Assembly (NCBI RefSeq): GCF_015832195.1
Contig: NC_052017.1
Coordinates: 12,414,790 to 12,478,789, forward strand
DNA length: 64,000 bases
Direction: 5' to 3'
Source of the DNA: Motacilla alba alba
Taxonomy: Eukaryota; Chordata; Aves; Passeriformes; Motacillidae
The translations under genes were made by a program, and so were the position numbers. The first letter of the stretch is position 1. The number at the start of each line of letters is the position of its first letter. Under the pieces are notes generated by a model that saw only the letters and a list, made by a program, of their open reading frames with translations, did not search any database and was not told where the DNA came from. Of this stretch, positions 23,915 through 37,595 are shown in pieces.

Positions 23915-24963
23915 ACCCCATCCTCAATTTGTCTCTTTGTTAAATAGCAAGATGCTTGGAGACTAGTAAGTGCAATGTTCCAGAAAAGAAATAAGAATTA
24001 ATTATGGTCAGACTTCAGTTTAGTTCTGACTTGATTTGAAGTACATTGAAGAGCTGTATTATAGGATGTAGCAGCATGTACTATTTTTTCACTAGAATTG
24101 AGAAAAAGTAGAGACCTTTCACTCTTTTATATTATCTTTCTTTTTATTTTATGATTTCTCTGTTTGATATTTACTGTTACTGATATATGTCAGACTGCAT
24201 GAAAATAACAGAGAAATTATTTGGGCTCTAAATCTAAAGCATACCCATTATCAACTCCTTACATAGTATAACAAATCAATGAAGAAAATATAATGATCAT
24301 GTATCTGGAGTACTCCACCCATAATGGTTTTTTTGCACTACTGAGCAAACATACTTCTCTGCATCACCCAGCTGTAGGGAATGGCACTGGCACAGGGAGT
24401 GAAGGAAAGGAGTTTTTTCAGAGTAACTTGATGACCTTGGTACTCACGGCTGAATGCTGGACCGTGATGTTTGCCATTTGTAAAGTGTTGAAGCCATGGG
24501 TATTTTTGCTTTTAACAGGGTCATTTAAGAGTTGAACAGATCGTTTTAGAAGTTTCTAATAGATAGCACGCAGCTTGAAATCTCTGTCCGTGATGTGATA
24601 CATGACAGCTCACAGGGACTTATTTCTCCCCCCAGAAATTAAAGATGACTGGATGGCAAAGGCCTGTGTACCATAGGTATTTAATATAACGTAAGAAAAA
24701 AACCTACTTTTTAGATTATACGACAGATCTTACTTTATATTGTGTTAGATTTATGCAACTGTTATCTTAAACAATACTATGACAGGATCTCAACAGATAT
24801 CTCAGGAGAATCTCAACACAGTTGCAACCAACACAGCAGAGGTATATTCAGGAAAGGTATACATTATTATATGTTCACAGAGCTGTGATCTCTATGAAAC
24901 ATAACAAATACACTTAATAAATGGATATGTGGTTATACCAGAGGTCCTGGAGACCAAATAAAT

Positions 24964-24965
<2 letters not shown>
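23915..24965. other. no gene recognised
   Basis: Unique-looking sequence. An 80-codon plus-strand frame at 24293-24535 has no recognisable domain and no supporting splice or promoter context. Confidence 0.5.
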
Positions 24966-25006
<41 letters not shown>

Positions 25007-25019
25007 TATATATATATAT
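24966..25019. repeat. (TA)n microsatellite
   Basis: About 27 dinucleotide positions, interrupted by ACACATATACA in the middle. Length is likely variable. Confidence 0.95.
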
Positions 25020-28000
25020 GCATTAAGAACTCTTTCCTCCCTGCATATGAAGAAAATATTAAAGTAAAAATATTAAACAGGTATCTTGGGAGAACAAAAA
25101 AGATATCTGATAAGGCTCCTTTTTGTCTCTTTAAACCTGATTCCTGATAGATAACAGATCAGGTTTTCCTAAGATCTTTGTTTACCTATGATTAACATCT
25201 GTAGTTGAAAAGAAAAGCTCTTCTCACACTATTTTAATATCTTCACTTACTTAGATTCTAAGCAATTTGTTTGTGTCTCCATTTGAATAAAGAAAGGTAA
25301 TCCTGAGGTTGTCCAGGACTGTTATTTACAAATGACTGCCCATTACTCACACAAAAGAAGCTGTTTTTAACTTAGTCACTATAAGAATACAGAGAATCAC
25401 AGCGGGTTTGTTCTAGGCTTGGGTAAATTGCCCTTAGGTTGATGAGCTGATAATTATATGTTTCTTTCTTCAACTGATGGCTCAGGGGACAGGCACAGTA
25501 TTAGTTATTTGCTTTAACAATTAGGAAATTGTTCAATTTGTGCTCTAATTGACTAAATTACACCTGCAGAGGTCTAAAGAATTTCATTATCACCTGTGTG
25601 GAAGCAGCACATTTCCCGTTATCTATATCTTTTTTCTATTTTAACCCCATCATTATCAGTGCTGTGCACGTGACCACAACGAAATTGCAATAATTTCCAA
25701 GCTTTAAGCATATTTTTTCTTTGAATATATTTCAGCAACTGCAATACACAATGAGTCCCACTTTATGCTGTTTTATTCTGTTTTCCTTTCAGAGTTTCAG
25801 TTCCAAAAGATGCACAAACATAATTTAATACCAAGAGACAAACTCCAGAAGTAGCAGCAAAATAAAAATATTTTCTTAGAAAGTCATAAAATGCAAATTC
25901 ATTTCTTTAAACGAAATTTAAACTTCCAATTTTTAGGGGACAGACCTAATATCAAGTGTGTTGTACCTAGGAAAAAATTAGACCTCTTAAAGTTACATCA
26001 TGACATATTTTTAATTATTATTTCTGTCAGGTCAATTTATATGATACATTTCTTAGGACAGGCACCTTTCACATTGGAATAACAGATCATCTTCTGGATT
26101 TTCCCCTGGGTGTTAAAATAATACAAACAGCAGTAACTGAACTGTATTCATCTGGCTCAAAACAGACTTTTTATGTCTCTCTAGTTATTTCAGGATAAGT
26201 CTACCAGCTGGGTAGCCCTGGACTATTGACAATATTGCTATTGGCGTGGTTGTTTAATGGAGTAAAAAACACTAAATTAATTTCCATTTAAAATAGGATT
26301 TTTGTGTGTGTGTGTGTGTTTATTCCATCCAAAACTGGTCAATGAAGAGTATTTAAATGAATTTAATTTTTTTATATGTTCATTGCTTTCATCCAAAATA
26401 TAACTCACAAAACTCTCACGTGTGAGAGGCAAGAAAGTACAACTACCATACAAAATTTCACAGTTTGCCATCATTTTCAGCTGACTCAACCTCTTCCTTA
26501 GTTCGTGACCAGATCCACTAAGGCCACACTACACTGGTAACTCACTTAGTGGTGCCTGGACCCTTTTTGGGAGTTCTGAAGATATCAGAACTGTGACAGT
26601 CGTCATTGATCTAAATGAACAGGGATTCAGCAGCCTACACAACCCATGTCCTGGCTTCATATTAGTGGATATGCATTGTATATTCTGCCTCTTCCTTAAT
26701 ATTCCTTGTTCTGCTACCACTGTGAGTGGGTCTTTTTTGGTTGTGCAGATTGAGAAAAGAGAATGATGGTCAGCCATAAGTATAATGAATATTATTCACA
26801 AGAATAATAAAAGATCTACCAGTTGTCACTGCCACCTTTTGGAGCCATTTCTAAGGAACATATTATTCTATGCTACGTGCCTCATGGTCAAGTAAAATTA
26901 CAATTTGCTCTTTTCCTGCCTGAAACATATAAGCTCTTCAAACATACATTTTCCAAATCTATAGATATCTGGGAGCTTTATTTCCCACAGTATTTAACTG
27001 ACCATCTTATTTTCTGGTACACTATTACTGATTTTCATAAGAATTCTGTTTGAGGACCTGCAGATTAACTGTTTAACTATAGTAAGAATGACCTAAATTT
27101 CAGTGAAATACAAGATATAGAAAATTAAATCTGTAAGCAATTTTTAAACTTACAGAAAGTACATGTCAGCAAAACACTTTTTAGTAGATTTAATTATTAG
27201 AAAGTATGGATCATAGCTTAGAACCAGCAACGACAGTGTGTTTATTGGTACTTCTTTCTCTAATGGTGAAATGCTTCTTTCACTTGTGTCCTAATCTCAC
27301 ATTGTAGTTTGTATTTGCATATGCTAAAAGATGCTGAGCATAATGTGTCCTTCACAATGCTCTTTGCAGTGATCTTTTGGTTCCCAGTCACGATCTTTAA
27401 GTACTGCAGCAACGATCATGACTTGACATAGAGGTGCACTGTTCAGAAAACTATCACGAAAACAAGTCATTCCAAAGATTGTGTTGAATTAAGTTGATTT
27501 TCTTAGTAACTCTGCCACCTGCAGCACTAAAGAACAAATGTCTACATGATGGACAGGTCAAACATAGTTTTTCATAAGGTGCCCACAGCTGTTCTTTCCT
27601 TTCCTAGTGAATTAACCACTTCATTGCTGTTCATTCATGCATGTGTCATTGTAGTTTTAAGCAGAATGTGAAAGGAAAATGTAGCTTGAAGGTCTAGTCT
27701 TACTGAATCAGCCTCATTATCCTGAACATACTGATATGTCTTTTAGTCCTAAAGAAACTATTTGTGCCTTTCACTACACACATATGCAAGAACATATAAC
27801 ATTACTTAGGAGAAAAAAAAATTGAATTTTGAATAATCAGGGTTGGCAAAATCATGAAGAAAAGGTAACAATGTGAGTTTTTTTGTAACTAAGCCATATG
27901 GCCTATAAGATTGAATAAACAAAGAAAGTTAAAGAAAATGTTGGGTGATGAAAATGAGACTTAAGAGTACAAACATTTTTTACCCCAGTTTCAAGTGAAC

Positions 28001-30875
28001 AAAACTAAGAACACAAATTCAAGTTTGAGGTAATCTAAAACTAAACATAATTTGCACAGCAGAAAATGTAACTGAGTAGGTATTAGCACTCTGTAGGTAA
28101 TAAAATACAGTTTCTGTATCACTTGGACCAGATGTTGGTTGGATATTCATTTCTAATTCAAGTTCCCCATAGCCATACTAATATAAGAAATTATCTGTTA
28201 CATTACAGGATGTTTGAACACCAGCTAAGGCTAGTTGTAGACTTCCAGATAATATGGCAAAGACAAAAAAATTAAATCCTTAAGCAATGGGAAAGGACCA
28301 ATTTAGCGTTCCAAGTGCTATCCAGCTGTTCCTTTGCTCTGTCCTGAAGATCTTATATTAATTCTAGGATGCTTGTGATGAATAGTAGAGTCAGAGCAAA
28401 TGTTTACTATCTTTTTTGATTAATTATTTCTAGTCTTTACAATTCAGCCTATTTTACTTGTTCACTTTCAAATTCCCTTTCAAAGTATTTTGGAAAACTT
28501 GTTATGGTTTTGGGAGGTTCAGTTTTCAAAATTTATTATCCATTTTTAATTACTGAATTAAAATATCTTTCCTGCAATTCTAAGAAACAGTTAAAATTTG
28601 ACAAGATCATAAACACTGGAAGGAACAAAAGTAATGATTATTCAGAAATTATTCTGATATTTCATGTAAAATAGAGGACATAAAATCTCTCTTATGACAA
28701 AATATTTGGTTGCAAAATTTTACTTAGTTTCTTGAAAAGTAAATCATCTACTAGGCTTCCAGAGTGAAAGAAACTACGCTTGAAGAGCCTTTATTTCTCA
28801 CTTTACTGTTACAAGAGAATTCAAGAAGTTCTCAATAATAGGGTTTTTTTCTGCAAGTATTCCTACTGTACCAAATGGAAGTTTCCATGGAATTTGTATG
28901 AAATGCCTCAATTAAGGAAGATAAAAAAAGAAATATACCCACTTATCTAACCTAGCCAAGTATATGTGGAATAATATTAATCTCTTCCTCTTAAACTGGG
29001 CTTCCTGCAGTTGTCCTGAAGCCCCAGTCTTTAATGAATCTTTCCAAAGGCCTTCTGGTCATTCTTCATCTTCTCTACAACACCCACATGCCAGCAGTAA
29101 GGGGTCATGAGTCCAGCTGCTGACAAAAGCCTGATAAAAACTGACTGAACATGTAATTTTCAAATTCTACAGCCAGCCTCTTGTCCACAGGTATTGGGTC
29201 CTACATGAGGACCCAGTGCTGAGTGATGGGAATCACTACAAAACTAGCAGAGAGTTCAGTGAGAGCAGTACCAGATCAAAATTACAGAGTAAATTAAAAC
29301 CAAACAACCCCAAGTAATATTTCTGGTATTCTCAAGAACAGTACAGGAAAAAAAAAATATATGACCTGTGGTATTAGCTGAATCACCAGGGTGTTCCTTC
29401 AATACCCAAACTGATGGATTTACATAGTAAATAATGTGTATTTTCTCTGACTGCATTTTTTGCTTAGAGAGAAAGACCTTTTCAGGTAATTCACAATTTT
29501 TGCATTTACATTTAAGCACTGAATTTTTTGCAGTGTACCTCAAGGAAGTGAGTTGAGGCTGTAATTAAAATGTTTCTTTAATCATCTTTAGCATAGCCCA
29601 CACTGAATCTGAAGAAACAGCAAGCCTGTTAAACAAGATAAAATATGGTAGCTTTCAATTTTTCTGGCATGCATGTTACCAGTTTTCATAATCTCATATA
29701 AATAAACCCAGAAATCTGTGCCATGGCTTGTGGACTCTCTAAAAGAAATGTAAAACCTTCCAGCAGGAGTAAGCAAGCATGGTAAGATAATTAATGTTTA
29801 TTGCTGTCTTTGTTGACAATTGCCAAGTAAAATATGAAGAAGTTATTCCAGGTAACTCATTCATGGGGAGATCATGGACTGTTGTGTTTCCATTTACCTA
29901 TGCTGAATATCTTTATATGCATTTAGAGAAAGACCATGCGACTGAAGAAAGCAACTTCTTGCACAGGCTCTATTTTAGCAACAACTCAAGAACAGATATT
30001 TCAGATTGATAAATTTAGTTATAAAAGGAGCACATTTAATTATCTTGCACATTACATTTCCTGAGAACAAGATAAATCATTGTTTTACACCTTTTTATGC
30101 ACGCTAACATAAAAAGTTAAGTAGTTTTTGGCAAATGTTGGGCCACACTCAGCTTTTCATAACATATTTTTATTATTTTCAGAGGATTTTATCTAGTTTT
30201 GAAAAAATTATATGGACTAAAAAAAAATCACATATATTACAGCATACTGAAGAAGCTTCTCTGATGGAGATTTGTTTATGTTGACTAATCCTGGATTACT
30301 CCACGAGAGGATATGAGACCTCCCCACTTTAGGACTGACCACAAGGAAGTTACTGAAACACAGCCCACATTTATTCATCCATACAAAGTCCTACTTAAAA
30401 TTACCATTGACAAAAATATACTAGCTGACTTAAAACCCCATTTCTTGGGGTTTGTTCTCAAGTTCATTCTTACATTCACTAGCTCTGAGTAATCACTGAG
30501 ATTTTTTTAACATTCCTCATTGCCCAACACAGTAAGAGTACTTAGTTTAGTTCAGGTTTGCCCTTACTGATACCACTTGTGTTTCGAGGTAAGAAATCTG
30601 GTAAGCAATTTGACCCTTTTAAAGTGTCTAATCCAGTGCATACAGTCTAATGGAGAGTTAAAACTGAATATCTCTACAGGATGAACTCGTTTGCATGAAA
30701 TAAATATTTACAATGTTTTGTCCACTTACATTCACAAATGGGGATCTTCTGTGAGGAGATTAAACTTTCAATATATTAGGAGTAAAATGACTTCTAGATT
30801 GATTTTTTCCAAATAACAACTGATAACCACACTCAATTTCAATAGAATATAAATATATTCAATGTAAGACAATGT
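25020..30875. other. no gene recognised
   Basis: AT-rich sequence with no gene or nameable mobile element. Open frames are below 100 codons and without domains. Small inverted repeats occur at 25134-25165 (8-bp arms) and 29195-29215 (TGGGTCCT and AGGACCCA around 5 bases). A short (GT)n lies near 26302. Confidence 0.5.
26302..26319. repeat. (GT)n microsatellite
   Basis: About nine GT units flanked by T runs. Confidence 0.9.
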
Positions 30876-30893
30876 TTATTATTATTATTATTA
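30876..30893. repeat. (TTA)n microsatellite
   Basis: About six ATT units. It lies about 40 bases before a longer ATTC repeat. Confidence 0.9.
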
Positions 30894-30932
30894 GTGCTGA
30901 AAGTTTTCCAACATATTTAAATAGCATTAATT

Positions 30933-30986
30933 TTCATTCATTCATTCATTCATTCATTCATTCATTCATTCATTCATTCATTCACT
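30933..30986. repeat. (ATTC)n microsatellite
   Basis: About thirteen perfect TTCA units, ending in TTCACTCACA. This is a pure tetranucleotide array of a kind that is often polymorphic. Confidence 0.95.
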
Positions 30987-32899
30987 CACATTTCATTTTT
31001 ACAGGTGAAGCTACTTAGCAACTTTTCAGGTTGGGCTGAAACATATTTTAATTTTTTCAAACTATAAATAGATTGATTACACTAAAAATGTTCCATTATT
31101 CTGCTGGGGTTTTTTGCCTTTTTTTTTTTTTTTAAATCGGGACATAAACTCAGAAAATTTAAAGGTGTGTTTCCTAAAATTTCCAGATGTCTGTGTACCT
31201 CTCTGTCCTGGATGTTGTATTGCCTGAAGGATCTTTGTGGGTTTGGCTCTTCCATTTCTGTGCTTCTCAACACTTGGCAGACAGTTTTACTGTGGTTCTG
31301 CTTTGTTTTGCAATTGGGCAGAGTGGCTACAGCAAGTCTTGTAACCAATATGTTGAAAGGTTAACAAAACACACACAACTCACTCTTGTTTCTTTCTTGA
31401 AGCTCCTGTGAATCGAGGTTTCTTTAATTTGTAAGTCTTTGTGAGAAAGTGCCTTACTTTTAAAGACATCTGTCAAAACAGCATTTTGGAGCTCCGTGAA
31501 GTTCTGAGTTTACAACAGGGGAATCTCCTCAGATAGGATGAACCTTTCAAGTTACCTCTTTCCACGGCTGATTAAGGAAGTGACAGAAGTTGAGATATTG
31601 AAGGTTTATATCTTGGGAAAGCTTCTGTGGGTACAGGAAGCCCACAAAGTGGTATTTTCTCTCTCCTTGCCCTTTATCTCCTGCTTTTCAAACAAAATGA
31701 AGGTCTCGGTCAGCTGTTGCCTAAAAAATTAGTAAGATCTGCTCTTGGCTGGGTAAAAATGTGAACTTCTCCATTCTTCTGCTGTGTATGAGATTCATTG
31801 TCTGACAGATCAGACAAAGCTGTTCTTCTTTTAAGGAAAATATAATCATGGTCTGTGCTAATGTGAGCATGTATAAAACTTTTATAACTATTTTTGTTCT
31901 TTCTGGTAAACCCTGCTTGTCCTTTGACAGTTTTCCTTCCCAAGGAACCAATATCATAAATGCTCTCAAAGAAGAGCAGAGAAGCACACCAAACTTCATC
32001 ACACAGTTTCCCTCCTTGTCATTTCCCAAGGAGATGAACTTCCTTAAAAGAGAATTTCTGTTTAGCTCAAATTTGGGCAAAATAAATGCTTTATTCTCTC
32101 TGCAGTTTAGCCTGTGTGAAAGTTCAGATGATTACCAACATTTAACAGGACTCCCAGCAGTTAACATTACCAATACCCCCAGCTACTGGCTAATATTAAA
32201 CTTTGTACTAGACTGATTTTAATATTACCAACAGGCCAGAACTTGATCAGCCATTCAGCCCCTCTGATTTTGTTTTTTTATTCAACATAGTTAACCTAAA
32301 TACATTCAATGTGTTTTTTCAACTTTGTGCTTATCTGATGATTTCATAATGAAAATAGATATGCTGTATATTTGATACAAAATGTGTAACAAACCACAGT
32401 TCCCTTTTTCCAGAAATTTAAAAAAAAAATCTGCTTTTGATTAATGTCAGTACTTTTGATGGATTTGGCACCGCTACCTTATGTTGATCCTGGCAAAATT
32501 TAATCATAAAAAAATGGGTTTATAAACTGTAATCAATTAAATCCTAACTTTTCCTTGTACTATTTATTTACACTATGGTAGTGTCTAGAAAATCTAATCA
32601 AGACCAGATTTGTATTAAAAGATAATTATAAGCAAAGCAGACTTCTATTAAAAGAGAGATTTATATGAAATATTTCAATTAAGTGATTCTGTATCCTGAG
32701 TCAATAGTTAGATGCAGGAATTAAAGGAATAAAATGAAGTAAATTTGGAAAGTGAAGTCACACAGAATGCCCATGCCAAAAAGAAAGCTCTCTGTCTGAA
32801 ATTTTGATGTAGTGTTTTATCAACAGGGCCTTAAATCAGTAGGATATCAGTTACAACCTGCAATCAAAACCACATGCCCTAATTTCATCACTGGGGATG
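30987..32899. other. no gene recognised
   Basis: Several 60-122 codon open frames overlap each other on both strands around 31.2-31.4 kb and 31.7-32.2 kb. The overlap on opposite strands and the absence of domains argue that they are non-coding. Confidence 0.5.
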
Positions 32900-33120
32900 T
32901 CATATCCTATAAGGCCTGGCCAGGGTGGAGCTTTCCTGGTGAGGTGCAGCACACTTGTTCTGCACAGGGTGCCCAGACACCCACTGCCCTGCACAGGTGC
33001 CCTGCACAGGGCACACACACAGGAGGCCTCATCTCTGTCCTTCCTGTAAATAACAGGGGAAATGATGCAAAACTCCTCAGCCACTGGTAAGGGCTCCTCC
33101 TGAAACTCGGCATCACTGTT
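32900..33120. other. GC-richer pocket with short palindromes and direct repeats
   Basis: This pocket stands out from the AT-rich background. TGCACAGGGTGCCC and related TGCACAGG and GTGCCC motifs recur three or four times within 32960-33014. GTGCCCTGCACAGGGCAC at 32997-33014 is a hairpin with 8-bp arms. Frames of 70-93 codons exist on both strands but overlap each other. It could be part of an LTR or other unrecognised repeat; I cannot name it. Confidence 0.5.
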
Positions 33121-33361
33121 ACAGATAACCAAGTTTTTAATGACCAGGAAATGGGATTTTTTTGTTACATTATGTACTTACACACACAAAGAACTCCTAG
33201 GTTCATAAAGTGGCCTGACTTCATGCTGTATAGAAATAAAAGGCATCTTAATATCACCACTTTCATTAACTGTACTTGCCCAGTAAATATTTTCCCATTT
33301 TGATCTACCTTATGCTTGCTAATTTGCTGCACAAATACAGACTTGGTATTTGAATAAACAA

Positions 33362-33383
33362 AATAACAATAACAATAACAATA
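33362..33383. repeat. (AATAAC)n short repeat
   Basis: About three and a half AATAAC units. Confidence 0.85.
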
Positions 33384-36300
33384 GCAGTATTAACAAAGCC
33401 AAAGATAGATGGTACCTTTCACGCTAGATTTACTGTAAATTTACCTTGGAGACCCAAATCATAAACCTTTCAGATTTTCATTTGAAGAGATCTAGATACA
33501 CAAAATGTTCTAATATGCAAAGTGGAAAAAAATAGGGTTAGAAGCATTTCTGCACATACAATTTTCTCTTAGAAATTCACAATTAAAAGATTGATTACTA
33601 TTGTGTGTATTAGGAACGTAAAACAAAATTTAAAATACTTTAGTTAATAAAAATGTTGAGTAAAAATGTGACAAATTATTCCTCAAAAGTCATTTTGACA
33701 TTTTTAAACATTATATTTTTAAAGAACTTATTCTTAGGATGCATAAGTGCAGCTGCACAGACAGCTGCAGCAAGGTGTAAATCAGCAAATACCTAGAGCT
33801 TGAGTTCCACACCAGAGTCCATATTTCCACATGCAACTTAGAGGAGTGTGGAAGCAGCAGATTCACATCTTCACAAAACTATCACAAGTCAGCAAACCTC
33901 ACAAACAAATTACTGAGTGAGTGCCTGGCCACACACACGAGTACCCTTCTTTCTGACTGGGTTGTGCCTGTAGGGCTGTTCAAACTCTAATTGCTTCTGT
34001 TACAACAGCACACTCAGGGGTGGATTACCATTTGATATTCCAGTCAACAGGAGATGTATTCTTCATCAGCGATTTCAGATCAGTTTTTATTTCTGAGGTG
34101 ATGTATATTGAGCAAATAAAAGAGTGGTTAATACTGTAAGACATTCACAACCCGTGTACAGAGGAGAGAAGCAATGTATCACAATTAACAGCCCATACTG
34201 AGCCTTTCGCTGCCCTCCAGACCCTGAAAGATTGTGCTTTGTGGCTTTGGTGTCCTAAAGAAAGGGCTGGTATACATCACATCAACAGGATTGAGCTTCT
34301 GTCATGTCTTATATGGTTCTGTGTCAAGCAGGAAATGTTGAAAAATAGCCTAAATTACTGTCCTAAAGTACTTGTAGTTTGCATTAGCTGTATAAACAGA
34401 TGTGTTACTCTTGGTGTTCCTTTTATTTTTGTCACATTTTTGTTTACACAAATGGACACTTAACTGGAATTCATGCTGGGAATCCATTAATATCTTTCCA
34501 TATAATCCCAAACTGTAACAGATGTTATTAATCTTCAAAAAGGATTAGAGAATTTTTCTTACCATAGACAAAAATATTACACTAGTCGGGGCAACAATCT
34601 CATTAAGAAACCAAAGTGAACTATACAGCCATGACAAACCGAGGGGAGTAGATGCAGTTATTGATTTATTATACATGCATTTAAAAAATAAATGCTATAA
34701 AGATGACCTACATGTTTTACAGAAAAGTATTTCATTGTGGTTTCACCATTCTCCTGATGAGAAATAATGTTCTAACATCTGCTGTGCAGCCAGAGAAATC
34801 TTTCTGTCACCTGGTCACTATAGTATTTGTCACAGTGTGCAGTTATTAGGAATAGGTGGAAGAAATCACATCCCTTGACTTTAGGAGCTTGACCTCAGCA
34901 ATACAGCTCTCCACAATCTGTGAAGAAAGGTAGGTATTTCCAAGGGGCTATTCAGAATACCTGACCTAGGCAGCAATTAGGATTCCCACTGCAATTCTTT
35001 GAATCACCTCTAAGCATGACTGGTGTGTTATCAGCACCTTTTTAGCTACCAGTGCAAAGCACAGCCCTGTGAACTCCATCTCACCCAGATCCAATGCAGG
35101 GACATTCTCTGCTAACTGTGTAGGGAACCTAAAAGTGCTCAGCCTTGGCAGTGCAAACACCCCTCTTCATCTGCTGCACTATTTCAGTGGGACTGAAGGG
35201 AATTATCTGAGAAGGAATCTTTTTAATCTCATGCATGTTGTTTAGAGATGCTAAATAACACTCTTACAGTTTAAGAAACTGTCAGCTGGTCTGATTTCTT
35301 TTCTGGATATATCTGTAACCTTTATTATTCTGATTTCTCTGATTTGTCATTCATGTCCTTTATAGAATTATTATCTGTGTAATGGAAACACAAGGAGGTG
35401 TTTTGGATTCATAAACCCATTTTGCTAAGGCAACTACTGAACATGAGAATCATTGCACCTCTTTGAGCCAATGGTAAAACTCTGCAGTCTTACCAAAAGA
35501 ATGCAGTAAATGTTTATCTGGTCACTTACACATACAAATGTTGTTACAAAGATTTTAATTTTTGCACTTGTTCATAACAAAACAATTATTTCTGGGCAAA
35601 GAATAAATGAAAAATTTTAATGACTAAATCTAAAAATTTGTATTTAAATATCATTTTAAGAGTGATTCTGTGTAAATCTAAGAAGTGCCATCAAGCTATA
35701 TGATAAAAGTATATATCCAGTCAAAATGAATACTTCTTCATTCTGACTATTGAAGTACCAGCAAAATCTGCACAATCTTCAGTATATTCTGAATAAATTC
35801 TGGAAAATAAAAGAAATTCTGCGCTTTAACAAAACATCAACAAATCAGGCATGCATGTTAAATTACTCACAACTCCATACACATTTTCTAAATGGTATTT
35901 CACAAAGCAAGAGAGAGAACTGCTGAAGGTGTTGAGATTACTGAACAAGCTGAGGTAACTGAACTCTGTAAAAAAAAAAGTGCTCAGTTTGAAAATAAAT
36001 ATTTGACTTCTGTTGAATGCAATGAGAATTGATGCAAACCTAGAGTCCCCAATATGTACAGTACTGTGGTGTTTTAAGGACATTAACCAGGTCAAAAAGG
36101 CTATAAAACATTCAGTATTAAGACATATGGCATTACTGTAGGAAAAATGGTTTATCTATTTTAGGACTTGGAATAAGCTGTACAAGAATTTTCCCCCCTC
36201 TAAGCCAGTAAACCAGCACCATCTAACACCAAATGTAATTAGTTACAAATTGCCTGTTACAAGTTAATTAAACTTCCTTGCGTCTCTGCTGCTTAAGCAA

Positions 36301-37520
36301 CATGTAGATTCTTTTATGCACTTGCCAATTAGTGCATGGGGATTCTGCTTTCTAATTGGATAAAAAAGTAATAAACTGAGCAGTGTGCTGTTGATATCCA
36401 GAATGACTTTGTTAAAAAAATAGTGGAGACAGGTTTAATGCTTCAAATATTTATCTCAATTGAAATTGATTAAAACAATTTGAGGTTCCATTAGATATAG
36501 ATACAATCCTTTTGTTAACAAAGTCCATCTGGTCTCAGAAAGAAAATTAAGATTCACTAATTGAAATTTGGAAGCTTTTCTCCAAACATGCATAATTCAT
36601 ACTGACAGAAAACAGAAGCTGCAATTCACCACAAACTGTCAAGTAGATGAATGTTTCATTTAGATGGAATTTAAGATTTCACCCAGCAAGAATCTACAAA
36701 TGCTTATATTAAGTCACAGCCTGAGAAAAGAAAATCTGTTCTCTTTTTACTGGCTCAGTATTAAAATCTCTTTTTCACTGTGAAGCCATTTTAACCTTTA
36801 GTGGCAGCACATTTGACCTTTGTCAGTGCCAGCACTGGAAGGACATTTCTAGATCATGAGCATTATTCAGCTGTGCAATCTTGCAACTTCACTAGCAAGC
36901 AACTCTGTTTTTTAACTTGTCATATATTTACAGAATTCTGCTTCTGTGTCAGGATGCAATTCCATTTCATAAGAGGGTTAAATTTACTTATTTCTCTCAT
37001 TGGCTATTTTTCTTTCCTCCTGCCCTGTACTTTGTCCCTCAAAAAGCAGTGTCACATCAGATCATTTATCCAGCCTACAAAGTGGTGCCACGCAGTTGCA
37101 CTGAAGGAGCTGAGCAAACTGCAATGAAGGCTGGGAGCAAGCAGCTGCAAAGAGAGGCCAGGAGATTTCAGATCGTTGTGGCCAACACACACTTCTCATG
37201 GACAATGGCAAGAGGGACATGGCACAAATCGTCTCTTTTTCACCCTCGGACAGACACTGATTACCTTCTTTTCCATTTACATTTATTTGTCTTTTCTGAG
37301 CTGCTACTTTGCTGTCTTGAAGTGTATGAAACACAGATGAAACTGTCACTTTTTACTGAAGTGTGGGAAAGAAGTATCTTGTACCAACCATTTTGTTCAA
37401 CTCAAAACACATTTAGCTTTTGATGGATATTGACCTCATAAATATCCACCAAAAAAAAAATGGAAGTTTGGCTTTCACAGAAGACCCTGGGATTTGTATC
37501 CCTGGTATCCCTGGATTTAT
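33384..37520. other. no gene recognised; includes the longest open frame
   Basis: A 168-codon plus-strand frame at 36917-37423 is the longest in the window, but it overlaps a 108-codon frame in another plus-strand frame and a 95-codon minus-strand frame. Its translation starts with a hydrophobic stretch but shows no family motif. I treat it as chance. Around 36230-36400 there is a cluster of TAATTA, AATTAG and CAATTAG motifs, discussed as a possible conserved non-coding element. Confidence 0.45.
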
Positions 37521-37522
37521 TG

Positions 37523-37558
37523 TTATATTTATTATACTTATTATATTTATTATACTTA
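37523..37558. repeat. 18-bp tandem repeat, two exact units
   Basis: TTATATTTATTATACTTA occurs twice head to tail and is followed by degenerate TTATATTTATTA units to about 37595. Confidence 0.9.
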
Positions 37559-37595
37559 CTCATATTTTATATTAATATTCTTATATTTATTACAT

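Noticed and set aside
25391..25440. AGAATCACAGCGGGTTTG, resembling an antisense CR1 tail
   Set aside because: The expected GGAAGGGACC block and later CR1 blocks are missing.
31721..32216. Overlapping 119- and 122-codon frames on opposite strands
   Set aside because: Antisense overlap without motifs, and no splice or promoter context.
36917..37423. 168-codon plus-strand open frame, longest in the window
   Set aside because: No domain or family motif, and it overlaps other frames on both strands. In a 64-kb vertebrate window a frame of this length is expected by chance.
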